A stretch of 64,000 nt of DNA from an uncultured Draconibacterium sp. GTDB taxonomy: Bacteria; Bacteroidota; Bacteroidia; Bacteroidales; Prolixibacteraceae. Position numbers and translations under genes: made by a program. Location: assembly GCF_963675585.1 (NCBI RefSeq), contig NZ_OY776411.1, positions 997,001 through 1,061,000 on the forward strand. Reading direction: 5' to 3'. The first letter of the stretch is position 1. Each line of letters opens with the position of its first letter. Positions 44,898 to 53,617 of this stretch are shown piece by piece. The notes below the pieces were generated by a model. It had not been told where the DNA came from. It saw nothing but the letters and a program-made list of their open reading frames with translations, and searched no databases.

Positions 44898-46391
44898 TTA
44901 TTTCTTTTTATTGATTTTAAATAAGCGACTTATTTCACTTTTTTCGAACCTGAATACCATTAACAAGAATATGCCAATAAAAGTTGTGTGGCTTAAGTAC
45001 TTAAGAACCGGTGATAAATCGTTTGTAAAATACGAAAGTGCATACAAAATCATTGCTGCCAAAAAATAATTTCCGATGCGTTTTACATCGTAAGGTACCG
45101 GATAGTGTTTTTGCCCCATAAAATACGAGATCAGCATCATTATTAAAAAGCAAATAAATACTGCAATTGCAGATCCCATGTAGCCCATAACCGGAATTAG
45201 TACAATGTTTAACACAAGCGTAATTGCGGCTCCAAACAATGCTATGTAGGCACCGTAGCGCGTTTTATCGGTTAATTTATACCACAACGAAAGTGTAAAA
45301 TACATACCAAAAAACAGGTTGGCCATAAGTATTAACGGAACTACTTTTAAACCCTCGTGGTATTCCGAATCGACAATTATTTTTATAACATCGATAAAAA
45401 GTACCATACCAAGAAAAATAAGCAAACCAAAAATTACAAAGTATTTCATAACCGTGGCATATACTCTTGGATCGTCTTTTGAACTGCTGCGGGCAAAAAA
45501 GAAGGGTTCAAATGCATAACGAAATGCCTGTATAAACATATTCATCAACACGGCCAGTTTGTAATTGGCTCCGTAAATTCCGAGCTGAAACATTGGATTT
45601 TGGTCTTCGGGCACCAAAAACGGAATTAAAACTTTATCAATATTCTGATTTACCATCCCGGTTAATCCAACAATTAAAATTGGAAAACCGTAGCTTAACA
45701 TTTGTTGCATCAGCTTTTTATCGAAGGTAAATGTTACCCTGAATATTTCGGGCAACAATAAAATTAGAGTTATAAGCGATGCAAGCAGGTTTGAAATAAA
45801 AACATATCCCACACCAATATCTGCTGAATAAACATAATTTACGATTGAATCAGGATTATTTTGAAGCAGTTTAGGACAAAGCGATATAAAAAACAGGTTA
45901 AAAGCTATATTAAAACCTATGAATACAAATTTAACAAAAGCAAACTTTAAAGGTCTGTTATTCAGGCGTAAACGAGCAAACGGAATGGCAGTAAATGCAT
46001 CAACTCCTAAAATTATCGCAAACCAAAGTACATATTCAGGATGATCGGGATACTGGATTAAATTGGCAATTTCCTGCCGAAATACCGATGCCAGCAAAAC
46101 AAAAGAAAGTGTGGTAAAAAACAGCGAAATTATTGAAGTTGAATAGACACTTTCGGGATTATCGCTTTTTGATGCAAACCTAAAATACGATGTTTCCATG
46201 CCAAAGGTTAAAAACACCAGAAAAAACGCTACATAAGCGTACATGTTGGTAACAACACCATATTCGCCAGGCAAAAACATAAACGAATAATAGGGTACCA
46301 GCCACCAGTTTAAAAATCGACCAACAATGCTACTCACACCGTAAATTGCCGTATCGCTTGCTAATTTTTTAAATGGATTCAAAGGATTCAA
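44898..46391 (-). CDS. Polysaccharide/lipid flippase (Wzx/MATE-like)
   Basis: A 497-residue inner-membrane protein with about 14 membrane segments, of the oligosaccharide-flippase (polysacc_synt/MVF) superfamily. The N-terminal KKLASDTAIYGVSSIVGRFLNWWLVPYYS and the internal VNQNIDKVLIPFLV segment are typical. It would flip undecaprenyl-linked sugar units across the inner membrane. No ATG precedes the conserved N-terminus in frame; the likely start is TTG at 46391. It stands 97 bases from the divergent glutaminyl cyclase gene. Confidence 0.85.
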   Translation of the reverse strand: MNPLNPFKKLASDTAIYGVSSIVGRFLNWWLVPYYSFMFLPGEYGVVTNMYAYVAFFLVFLTFGMETSYFRFASKSDNPESVYSTSIISLFFTTLSFVLLASVFRQEIANLIQYPDHPEYVLWFAIILGVDAFTAIPFARLRLNNRPLKFAFVKFVFIGFNIAFNLFFISLCPKLLQNNPDSIVNYVYSADIGVGYVFISNLLASLITLILLLPEIFRVTFTFDKKLMQQMLSYGFPILIVGLTGMVNQNIDKVLIPFLVPEDQNPMFQLGIYGANYKLAVLMNMFIQAFRYAFEPFFFARSSSKDDPRVYATVMKYFVIFGLLIFLGMVLFIDVIKIIVDSEYHEGLKVVPLILMANLFFGMYFTLSLWYKLTDKTRYGAYIALFGAAITLVLNIVLIPVMGYMGSAIAVFICFLIMMLISYFMGQKHYPVPYDVKRIGNYFLAAMILYALSYFTNDLSPVLKYLSHTTFIGIFLLMVFRFEKSEISRLFKINKKK

Positions 46392-46459
46392 ATTTTGCGT
46401 AAAGATAAAATCATTTGCATTGATGCTGAATTGAAAAACAACCTTTGTGCAATTAGTTT

Positions 46460-46467
46460 TATATTTG
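46460..46467 (+). promoter_or_regulatory. TAnnTTTG -7 box of the glutaminyl cyclase gene
   Basis: TATATTTG matches the Bacteroidota -7 consensus and ends 20 bases before the ATG at 46488. This supports that start over the open frame start at 46395. Confidence 0.55.
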
Positions 46468-46487
46468 GGCTGAAAAATATTTCAAAA

Positions 46488-47565
46488 ATGAAACGTAACC
46501 TTTTTCCAATAGTACTGATACTTTCACTGTTTGTAACATTTTTATCCTGTTCAAGCAAGTCCACCAAACGCCCTCGTAAACCGGTTAGTTCGCTTACTAT
46601 AAAGCCAAACAATACGCAATTTACTTACGGCGATAAAGTGGATGTAAACGTAAAAACCAAACTGCGCGACGGCGAGATAAAAAACATTAAGGTCTATTAT
46701 CAAAACAGGCTTTTAAAAGAATCAAACGAGCTGGATTTTGTAATAGAAAATGTTGAGCTGGATGCTTTGGGACTAACTACTTTAAAAGTGGATGCGGAAA
46801 AAACTGACGGCCTGAAAAACACCAGAACAAAAGCGCTAACAGTTCTGTCCTGATATAAAACCAAAACAACTTACTTACCAGGTAATTAACTCGTATCCTC
46901 ATTTAAAAACCTCGTACACACAGGGTTTGGAATATTACAAGGGATATTTGTATGAAGGTACAGGCGAAACCGGTCATTCTAAACTTTTAAAAATTGATAT
47001 TAAAACCGGAAAACCTCTGCAAACGTTCGACATGGACGACAAGTATTTTGGTGAAGGAATTACCATTTTAAACAATAAAATTTATCAGATAACCTACCAT
47101 GCTCAAAAAGGATTTGTCTACGATCTGGAAAGCTTTGCAGTTATCGATAGTTTTACTTACAAATCGGAACAGGGGTGGGGGCTTACCAACGACGGAACCC
47201 ACCTTATTATGAGCGACGGAACAAATGTTTTAACCTGGCTAAATCCGGAAGATTTTTCGATTGTAAAAACCATTCAGGTGGCAAACGACCGAGGTACAAT
47301 GAATGTGCTAAACGAGCTGGAATACATTGATGGTATTATTTATGCCAACATTTACACCACCGATTTTATTGTAAAAATTGATGCTTCAACAGGTAAGGTT
47401 CTGGAAGAAATTAACCTAAAAGGTTTAATTGATATGTACCATAAACCAGAAGACAGAATTGACGTATTAAATGGCATTGCCTACGATAAAGAAAACGATA
47501 AAATGTACGTTACCGGAAAACTTTATCCAAGGTTATTTGAGGTAAAATTTATTGAGAAAAATTAG
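46488..47565 (+). pseudogene. Glutaminyl-peptide cyclotransferase, +1 frameshifted lipoprotein
   Basis: A lipoprotein signal (IVLILSLFVTFLSC, start ATG 46488) and about 120 residues in one frame end at TGA 46851. The frame +1 continues without a break as DIKPKQLTYQVINSYPHLK into the cyclotransferase propeller (TSYTQGLEYYKGYLYEGTGE and so on) to 47565. Skipping one base at the TCC-TGA-T site joins them into a 358-residue protein, the normal size for this Bacteroidota family (Glu_cyclase_2), which forms N-terminal pyroglutamate in exported proteins. Either the gene is broken, the assembly has one extra base, or the frame shift is programmed. The TTG at 46927 is not a credible start. Confidence 0.8.
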
Positions 47566-47569
47566 AATG

Positions 47570-47648
47570 AAAAGTAAAGTTGATTAACGAATATTGATTT
47601 TCGGATAAAATATAAATCATCATTCAATATTCGTTAATCTTCACTTTT
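47570..47648. terminator. Long inverted repeat between convergent genes
   Basis: GATTAACGAATATTGA and its perfect complement TCAATATTCGTTAATC are separated by about 26 bases. Outer parts AAAAGT and ACTTTT also pair. It lies between the glutaminyl cyclase gene (+) and ruvB (-) and likely ends transcription from both sides. Confidence 0.6.
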
Positions 47649-47652
47649 TATT

Positions 47653-48675
47653 TTAGAATAAACCTGGCATATCCCCGTATTTTACTTTTCCTAAATGTTT
47701 GTATGCCAAGTCGGTAACTTCTCTGCCTCGGGGAGTTCGTTTAATAAATCCCTCTTTAATTAAAAAAGGTTCGTACACTTCCTCAATGGTACCTGCATCT
47801 TCGCCCACTGCAGTTGCTATGGTTGTAATTCCAACAGGTCCGCCTTTAAACTTATCAATAATTGCCACCAAAATACGGTTATCCATTTCGTCCAGGCCAT
47901 GTTTATCAATGTTTAAAGCTGCCAAAGCATGACGTGTAATAGCCATGTCAATTGTACCATTCCCTTTTACCTGGGCAAAATCTCTTACTCTTCGAAGCAA
48001 AGAATTAACGATACGAGGTGTACCACGACTCCTGAAAGCTATCTCAGAGGCTGCATCGTCGCTTATCTCCACTTTAAGTATACCTGCGGAGCGTTTTACT
48101 ATTCCGGTTAAAATATCGGCATCATAATACTCCAGATGCGATTTAATGCCAAACCTGGCCCGTAGGGGAGAAGTTAATAATCCCGATCGGGTTGTAGCTC
48201 CGATTAAAGTAAAAGGGTTAAGTTCCAATTGAACCGAACGTGCGCTGGGTCCTTTGTCAATCATTATATCGATCCTGAAATCTTCCATTGCCGAATACAA
48301 ATATTCTTCGACAATGGGGGAGAGGCGGTGAATTTCGTCAATAAAAAGTACATCGCTTTCTTCCAGATTGGTTAGCAAACCGGCTAAATCGCCTGGTTTA
48401 TCCAAAACCGGTCCCGATGTAATTTTTATGCCAACTCCCAGTTCGTTGGCAATAATATTCGACAAAGTTGTTTTTCCTAATCCCGGTGGTCCATGCAATA
48501 ACACATGATCCAACGATTCGCCACGCATTTTTGCGGCGGTAACAAATATTTCAAGGTTTTCAACAATTTGTTTCTGTCCACTAAAATCACTGAATTGTAG
48601 TGGTCGGAGTTGTTTATCCAACTCCTTTTCATTGTCAGCGTACGAATTTCCTCTTAAATCTAAACTCTCGTCCAT
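47653..48675 (-). CDS. ruvB: Holliday junction branch migration ATPase
   Basis: RuvB is the AAA+ motor that drives Holliday junctions with RuvA. In 340 residues it shows the Walker [12 protein letters not shown] (about residues 65-75), Walker [11 protein letters not shown], the sensor GATTRSG and the C-terminal winged helix with [12 protein letters not shown]. The start ATG is at 48675, 9 bases after the stop of the response-regulator gene, so they are co-transcribed. RuvA and RuvC are not adjacent. Confidence 0.97.
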   Translation of the reverse strand: MDESLDLRGNSYADNEKELDKQLRPLQFSDFSGQKQIVENLEIFVTAAKMRGESLDHVLLHGPPGLGKTTLSNIIANELGVGIKITSGPVLDKPGDLAGLLTNLEESDVLFIDEIHRLSPIVEEYLYSAMEDFRIDIMIDKGPSARSVQLELNPFTLIGATTRSGLLTSPLRARFGIKSHLEYYDADILTGIVKRSAGILKVEISDDAASEIAFRSRGTPRIVNSLLRRVRDFAQVKGNGTIDMAITRHALAALNIDKHGLDEMDNRILVAIIDKFKGGPVGITTIATAVGEDAGTIEEVYEPFLIKEGFIKRTPRGREVTDLAYKHLGKVKYGDMPGLF

Positions 48676-48684
48676 AAAACAAAT

Positions 48685-49056
48685 CTACGAAATAAACATT
48701 CGTATTTTATCAATTAATTGTTCGGCTGTAAAGGGTTTAGATAAGTATTCATTCATACCTACCTCAAAACATTTTTCGCGGTCATTATCCAATGTATTCG
48801 CCGTAATAGCAATAATAGGCACCGGTTTATCAGTACCTTTTACCTTTTCCATTTTTCTGATTTCTGTGGTAATCTCATAGCCATCCATTTCCGGCAACAT
48901 AAGATCCATCAAAATCAAATCGAAGGTTTGATCTGCAACCGCTTTGATTGCATCGGGTCCATTGCTAACAGCTGTTACGTTGTAACTGTATTTTTTTAGG
49001 TTAAACGTAACTACTTTTTGATTTAATAAGTTGTCCTCAACTAAAAGTATGTCCAA
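48685..49056 (-). CDS. Single-domain response regulator receiver
   Basis: A 123-residue CheY-like receiver without output domain. Acidic pocket residues Glu7-Asp8 (LLVEDN), the phospho-acceptor Asp51 in LILMDLMLPEMDG, a Thr in IAITANT and Lys in YLSKPF are all in place. The likely start is TTG at 49056, as no in-frame ATG lies near. It may take phosphate from a kinase elsewhere. It borders the gap that I suspect to be the replication origin and shares an operon with ruvB. Confidence 0.9.
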   Translation of the reverse strand: MDILLVEDNLLNQKVVTFNLKKYSYNVTAVSNGPDAIKAVADQTFDLILMDLMLPEMDGYEITTEIRKMEKVKGTDKPVPIIAITANTLDNDREKCFEVGMNEYLSKPFTAEQLIDKIRMFIS

Positions 49057-49300
49057 ACTTCTATTATTAATATTCTTAATTAAACAAATATAAAAGTAAT
49101 ACTAGTAATTATATCCTGTTTATAGATGTTAATTTCTATTTCTTACTTTTTTTAAAGATAAAGTAAACACTTTTTTGAGTCACTTTTCAACACTAATTTA
49201 GTAAATAAAGTATTAAAATGTAAGTTCTTAAGATAAGTTTTAAACAACTGTTAATAGTGGTTGTTGGTTTCATTAAAGCGATATAAACAGGTTAATAGAA

Positions 49301-49309
49301 TGTGGATAT
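49301..49309 (-). promoter_or_regulatory. DnaA-box-like site (8 of 9)
   Basis: TGTGGATAT matches the complement of TTATCCACA at eight of nine positions. It lies 125 bases from the perfect box in the same AT-rich gap. Confidence 0.45.
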
Positions 49310-49425
49310 GTTTCAATTAAAAAATAATAAAAACGATGTGCTTATTTCTTTATTCCATTTATATGAAGAAATATGTGAAAAGAGCAAATATTAACTTAAA
49401 AGATTATTTTTGTTTTTTTACCAGT

Positions 49426-49434
49426 TTATCCACA
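49426..49434 (+). promoter_or_regulatory. DnaA box (perfect)
   Basis: TTATCCACA equals the consensus DnaA-binding 9-mer. It is framed by the inverted repeat TTACCA/TGGTAA and lies 55 bases before the start of the DUF4175 gene. Confidence 0.55.
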
Positions 49435-49489
49435 TTTATTAACAATTGGTAAGAAAATTAGAAGCCTGTAAAATAGTAGTTTAGAAAAA

Positions 49490-52400
49490 ATGACAGAAAA
49501 TTTCAACATACTTGTTAATAAGCTCAATTCTTTTAAACTGAAGTATTATTCGTATCAATTAATAAAAGGATTGGTATTATCTGCAGTTGTGTTAATTGCA
49601 CTGTATACTGCATTTTCGCTGGTAGAGTATTTTGTTTATTTGTCGTCTGAAATTAGAAAAATAATCTTTTACGGGTTTATCGTATTTGGTATTCTATTAT
49701 TGCTCCAATTCGTAGGAATCCCATTTTTACGCTTGTTGCACATTATTAAACCAATCGATTTAAAATCGTCAACAGTTCTTATTCAAAAACATTTTGGCGA
49801 AATTAAGGATAAGCTGTTAAATATAATTGAATTAGCGGATGTAAACGATTCCTCTTATTCAAGTGATATTTTACTGGCCAGTATCGATCAAAAAATTGAT
49901 GAATTAAAGGTTTTTGATTTTAACGAGGCTGTTCAGTTTAAAAACATCCGAATAATTGGTATGTATTTGATTATTAGTTTATTAGTAGCGGTTGGTATTT
50001 TTACTGTTAATAAAAATGTATATACCGACTCAACCAATCGACTTATTCATTACAATCAGGAATTTGTTAAACCGGCTCCTTTTACTTTTACACTTGAAAA
50101 TTCGGAATTAAAAGCAAAAAAGGGGGATGCTTTTGTTATTAATGTAAATACGCAAGGAGATGAAGCTGCCACAAATTGTATATGTAAATATTGAAGGAAA
50201 TAATTACCTGATGAAACCTACATCTGCAGGTTCGTTTCAATTTGAAATGTCTTCGGTTATTAATCCTGTTCAGTTTTATTTTACGGATTTGAAATTTAAA
50301 TCGGATACTTACAATCTACAATTATTACCAAAACCAGGAATTACAAATTTCACAACGTCGGTTTATCCTCCAAAATATACAGGTCTCCAAAACCAGGTTC
50401 TCGAAAACATTGGTGATGTTCAAGTACCAAACGGAACCGAAGTGGAGTGGACCTTTAATGGAATTGATGTTGATTCGTTTATACATTGGTTTTAATGATT
50501 CAACAAAAATTTTCGGAGAAAGGCAAGACGAAGTATTTAAATTGCGATCGAACTTTTATAAATCGAGTTTATATAATGTTTTTATTAAAAATAAAGTAAC
50601 GGAAGAAGAACTGGCACTTTCCTATTCTATTGACGTTATTCCCGATTTGTTTCCCGAAATTGAGGTAATGCAAATCATTGATTCAACACAACTAACACGT
50701 TTCTTTTTTAAAGGCGTTATCGGTGACGATTATGGTTTTTCCGGTTTACGTTTTCATTATAATATTGATAATTCAGACTCAACCATTTCCATTCCTTTTG
50801 TACGATCAATGAATGATCAGGAGTTTTATTTTAGTTACGATTTTAATGATTTACCACAAAAGGAGGGAAGTATATCGTACTATTTTTCGGTTACCGATAA
50901 TGATGCTGTCAATCACTTTAAAACCACCACTTCAGAGAGCTATCTATTTCTATTTCCGAACAAAGAAGAGCTTCAGGCAAATACTGATAAACAGTATGAG
51001 AATATTGAGAAAATGTTTCAGGAAAGTCAAAAGTTAGCAAATGAGATAAACAAGGACATTAAAAATCTGCAAATAAAAAATATGGATACCAATATATCAG
51101 ATTGGGAAAAGTCGCAGATGGTAAACGATATTGTTCAGAAACAAAATAAACTTGAACAACTATACGATAAAATTAAAAAGGACAATGAGAGTCTGAATAA
51201 TTATATGAATTCTTTTAATGAAGAAAATCAGGCGATGCTTGAGAAACAAAAGCAAATAGAAGAACTTTTGGAAGAAGTGTTTACCGACGAGCTAAAGGAA
51301 TTGATGGAAGAATTTAATAAACTATCTGAAAACTTCGACAGCAAAAAATTAAACGAGTTGGCAAAAGACATGGATTTAACCATGGAAGATCTGCAGAAAC
51401 AACTTGATAAGAATTTAGAGATGTTGAAGAAATTAAAGATGGAACAACAACTTCAAGATGTAATAAATGAAGTAAACAAACTGGCCGATGAAGAAGAAAA
51501 ACTGGCTCAGGATGTAAGCGAACATAAAAATTACGAGGAAACAAAAGAGGTAGTAGAAGAACACGAACAAAGTTTGAAAAATTTACAGGAAAGAATAAAA
51601 GAAACTCTTGAAATAAATAAGGAGTTGGAAAAACCTATGAATTTTGATGACTTTAGTGAAGACTTTGAAGAGATTAGAAAAAGCATGGAAAACACAAAAG
51701 AGAATCTGGATAAAAAGAACAAAAAGAAGTCAGGTTCCGGTTTACAAAACACTTCGGAGCAAATGAAAAATATGGCGTTTGGAATGCAACAAATGCTGGA
51801 TATGAACAACCAAAAACAAAATCAGGAGAACATACAAAATTTACGGCAAATACTAAGTAATTTAATTCTTCTTTCGTTCACGCAAGAAGAAGTTCTTACT
51901 GATATGCAGGGAATTAACGTGAAAGATCCTAAACTTACAGAGTTAAATCAGAAACAAAAACGTATACTCGATCAAAGTAATATTGTTAAAGATTCGTTAT
52001 ACACTTTAGCTATGAGAACTCCGCAAATAAGCAGTATGGTAAATAACGAATTGGTTTCAATGGAAATCAATTTAAAAAAGGCAAAAGAACAAATGGAAGA
52101 AGCCTTGTTTTCGAACGCTTTGGGAAGTCAGCAATTTGTAATTACGGCTGCAAATAATTTGGCTTTAATGTTAAATGAAGCGTTGGAAAATCTGGAAAAG
52201 CAGCAGGCTAATAGTCAACCGGGTGATCAACAATGCGAGAATCCCGGAAACGGAAGCTCCGGCATGGGTCAAATGAAAGAGCAGGCTGAAAGTATTAAGC
52301 AGCAATTGCAAAAAATGATTGACCAAATGAAAAACGGAAATCCTGGTAAAATGAGTCAACAGATGGGGCAAAGCTTAATGCAGCACGAAATGATGCAACA

Positions 52401-52773
52401 AATGCTTCGCGATATGATGAACAGCGGTAATGTAGGAAGTCAGGCAAAAGACGCGTTAAAACAAATCGACGACATGTTGGAACAGAATCGGAAAGAACTG
52501 ATGAATAAATCGATTAATGCACAAACTATTACGCGTCAGAACTTAATTACTACCCGATTGTTGGAAGCTGAAAAGGCAGAATTGGAAAGAGAATTCGAAG
52601 ATAAAAGAGAATCGGAAAGTGCGGAAGATTTTTATAGTAACCCTGTAAAATTTTTCGAGTATAAAGAGAAAGAAAATTACTCTATTGAGTACTTAAATAA
52701 GAATGCACATAAATTAAATAACTTTTATAACAAAAAATACAAACAGTACCTAAACAACATTCAAAGTAAGTAG
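49490..52773 (+). pseudogene. DUF4175-like membrane protein, two +1 frame breaks
   Basis: Three overlapping frames (from 49490, ~50160 and ~50410) form one gene. Skipping one base near 50166 (GAT-GAA-g-CTG) and one near 50481 (GAT-TCG-t-TTA) joins them into 1093 residues, the usual size of the DUF4175 family. N-terminal membrane segments lie near residues 24-45, 57-80 and 154-175, then beta-rich domains and long Glu/Lys/Gln coiled coils with Met/Gln-rich parts (HEMMQQMLRDMMNSG) up to the end. It begins the DUF4175-ATPase-ybeY-mnmG run. The function is unknown; an envelope role fits. Each break may be a real mutation, an assembly error or recoding. Confidence 0.8.
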
Positions 52774-53183
52774 TGATAGAAAAGGCACCCAGTATATTGG
52801 TTATTGATTCTAAACATTCAGAACTTCAGCGTGTTGAGAAGTTTATTGAAGATGTTTTCTCCTATTATAATTTTAACAAAGATTGTTTTAATAAGGTATT
52901 TTTGTGTATTTCTGAAGCTACTGTTAATTCCATTATTCATGGTAATAAGGAAGATCACAGAAAAAAGGTAGAATTAAATGTAGATTGTAAAAAACATCTG
53001 ATTTCAGTTACTATTACCGACGAAGGAGAAGGTTTTGACATTAATGAAGTACCTAATCCAACGTCAAAGGAAAATTTATTAAAAGAATCGGGTAGAGGAA
53101 TACATATAATACAAACCATTGCTGATAAACTTACTTTTAACAAAAAGGGAAATAGTTTGAAATTTGAAATAGAATGTAAATGA
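52773..53183 (+). CDS. RsbW/SpoIIAB-like ATP-binding protein
   Basis: A 136-residue GHKL-type ATPase domain of the anti-sigma/serine-kinase class. The N box (ISEATVNSIIHGNK, about residues 48-61), G1 (DEGEGFD) and G2 (GRGIHII) are visible. Such proteins bind an anti-sigma or anti-anti-sigma partner; none lies nearby. The start is GTG at 52773, sharing one base with the TAG of the DUF4175 frame, and the end overlaps ybeY by 4 bases (ATGA). Both overlaps indicate one operon. The cellular target is unknown. Confidence 0.9.
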   Translation: MIEKAPSILVIDSKHSELQRVEKFIEDVFSYYNFNKDCFNKVFLCISEATVNSIIHGNKEDHRKKVELNVDCKKHLISVTITDEGEGFDINEVPNPTSKENLLKESGRGIHIIQTIADKLTFNKKGNSLKFEIECK

Positions 53184-53617
53184 ACGAAATAGAATTTTTT
53201 TTTGAAGATTATTCTCCTGTAAATTTTTTTAAAGACACACTTGTAAATAGAGTTAAGTTTCTGATTAATAATGAAATAAAAGAACTGGGTTCTATATCAG
53301 TTATCTTTTGTTCCGACAAATATTTGTTGGAAATAAACAAGCAATATCTTGATCATCATTATTATACCGACATTATTACTTTCGATTATGTGGAGGAAAA
53401 TGTAATTTCGGGCGATTTATTTATTAGTCTTGATCGAATTAATGAAAATGCAAACGAATACCTAACGACTTTTATAAGAGAGTTATATAGGGTTGTTTTT
53501 CATGGTGTTTTACATTTGATAGGATACAACGATAAAACTGATAAAGAGCAGGAAGAAATGACGGAGAAAGAAAATTATTATTTAGGTGAAGTTGATTTTA
53601 GGGGGATGGAATTATGA
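53180..53617 (+). CDS. ybeY: Endoribonuclease YbeY (rRNA maturation)
   Basis: YbeY is a metal-dependent RNase for 16S rRNA 3' processing and ribosome quality control. In 145 residues the motif HGVLHLIGYND (about residues 111-121) gives two His ligands; the third His of HGxxHLxGYDH is replaced by a non-His residue, which from memory is common in Bacteroidota. The segment DYYTDIITFDY is also typical. It overlaps the ATPase gene at its start and mnmG at its end. Confidence 0.92.
   Translation: MNEIEFFFEDYSPVNFFKDTLVNRVKFLINNEIKELGSISVIFCSDKYLLEINKQYLDHHYYTDIITFDYVEENVISGDLFISLDRINENANEYLTTFIRELYRVVFHGVLHLIGYNDKTDKEQEEMTEKENYYLGEVDFRGMEL

Larger units (their letters stand above)
49057..49489. 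other. Candidate chromosomal replication origin (oriC)
   Basis: This 433-base gap has no open frame and is extremely AT-rich, especially 49080-49420. It holds a perfect DnaA box TTATCCACA (49426-49434) and an 8-of-9 box on the other strand (49301-49309). TTACCA (49418-49423) and TGGTAA (49447-49452) flank the perfect box as an inverted repeat. Genes diverge from the gap and three parS-like sites follow within about 12.5 kb. Hand-sampled G/C bias of the + strand changes from C-rich on the left to G-rich on the right. All this points to oriC, but dnaA is absent from the window and two boxes are few, so I treat it as a candidate. Confidence 0.55.

Noticed and set aside
46395..46487. Upstream extension of the glutaminyl cyclase frame
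   Set aside because: The ATG at 46488 gives a lipoprotein signal and lies 20 bases after a TAnnTTTG box; the extension would place the signal internally.
46927..47565. Separate cyclotransferase gene starting at TTG 46927
   Set aside because: The coding pattern continues upstream in the same frame (PKQLTYQVINSYPHLK), so the TTG is internal to a longer protein.
53510..53545. Loss of the third His ligand in YbeY as a defect
   Set aside because: A GYxDK-type ending is usual in Bacteroidota YbeY as far as I recall, so it is not specific to this genome.
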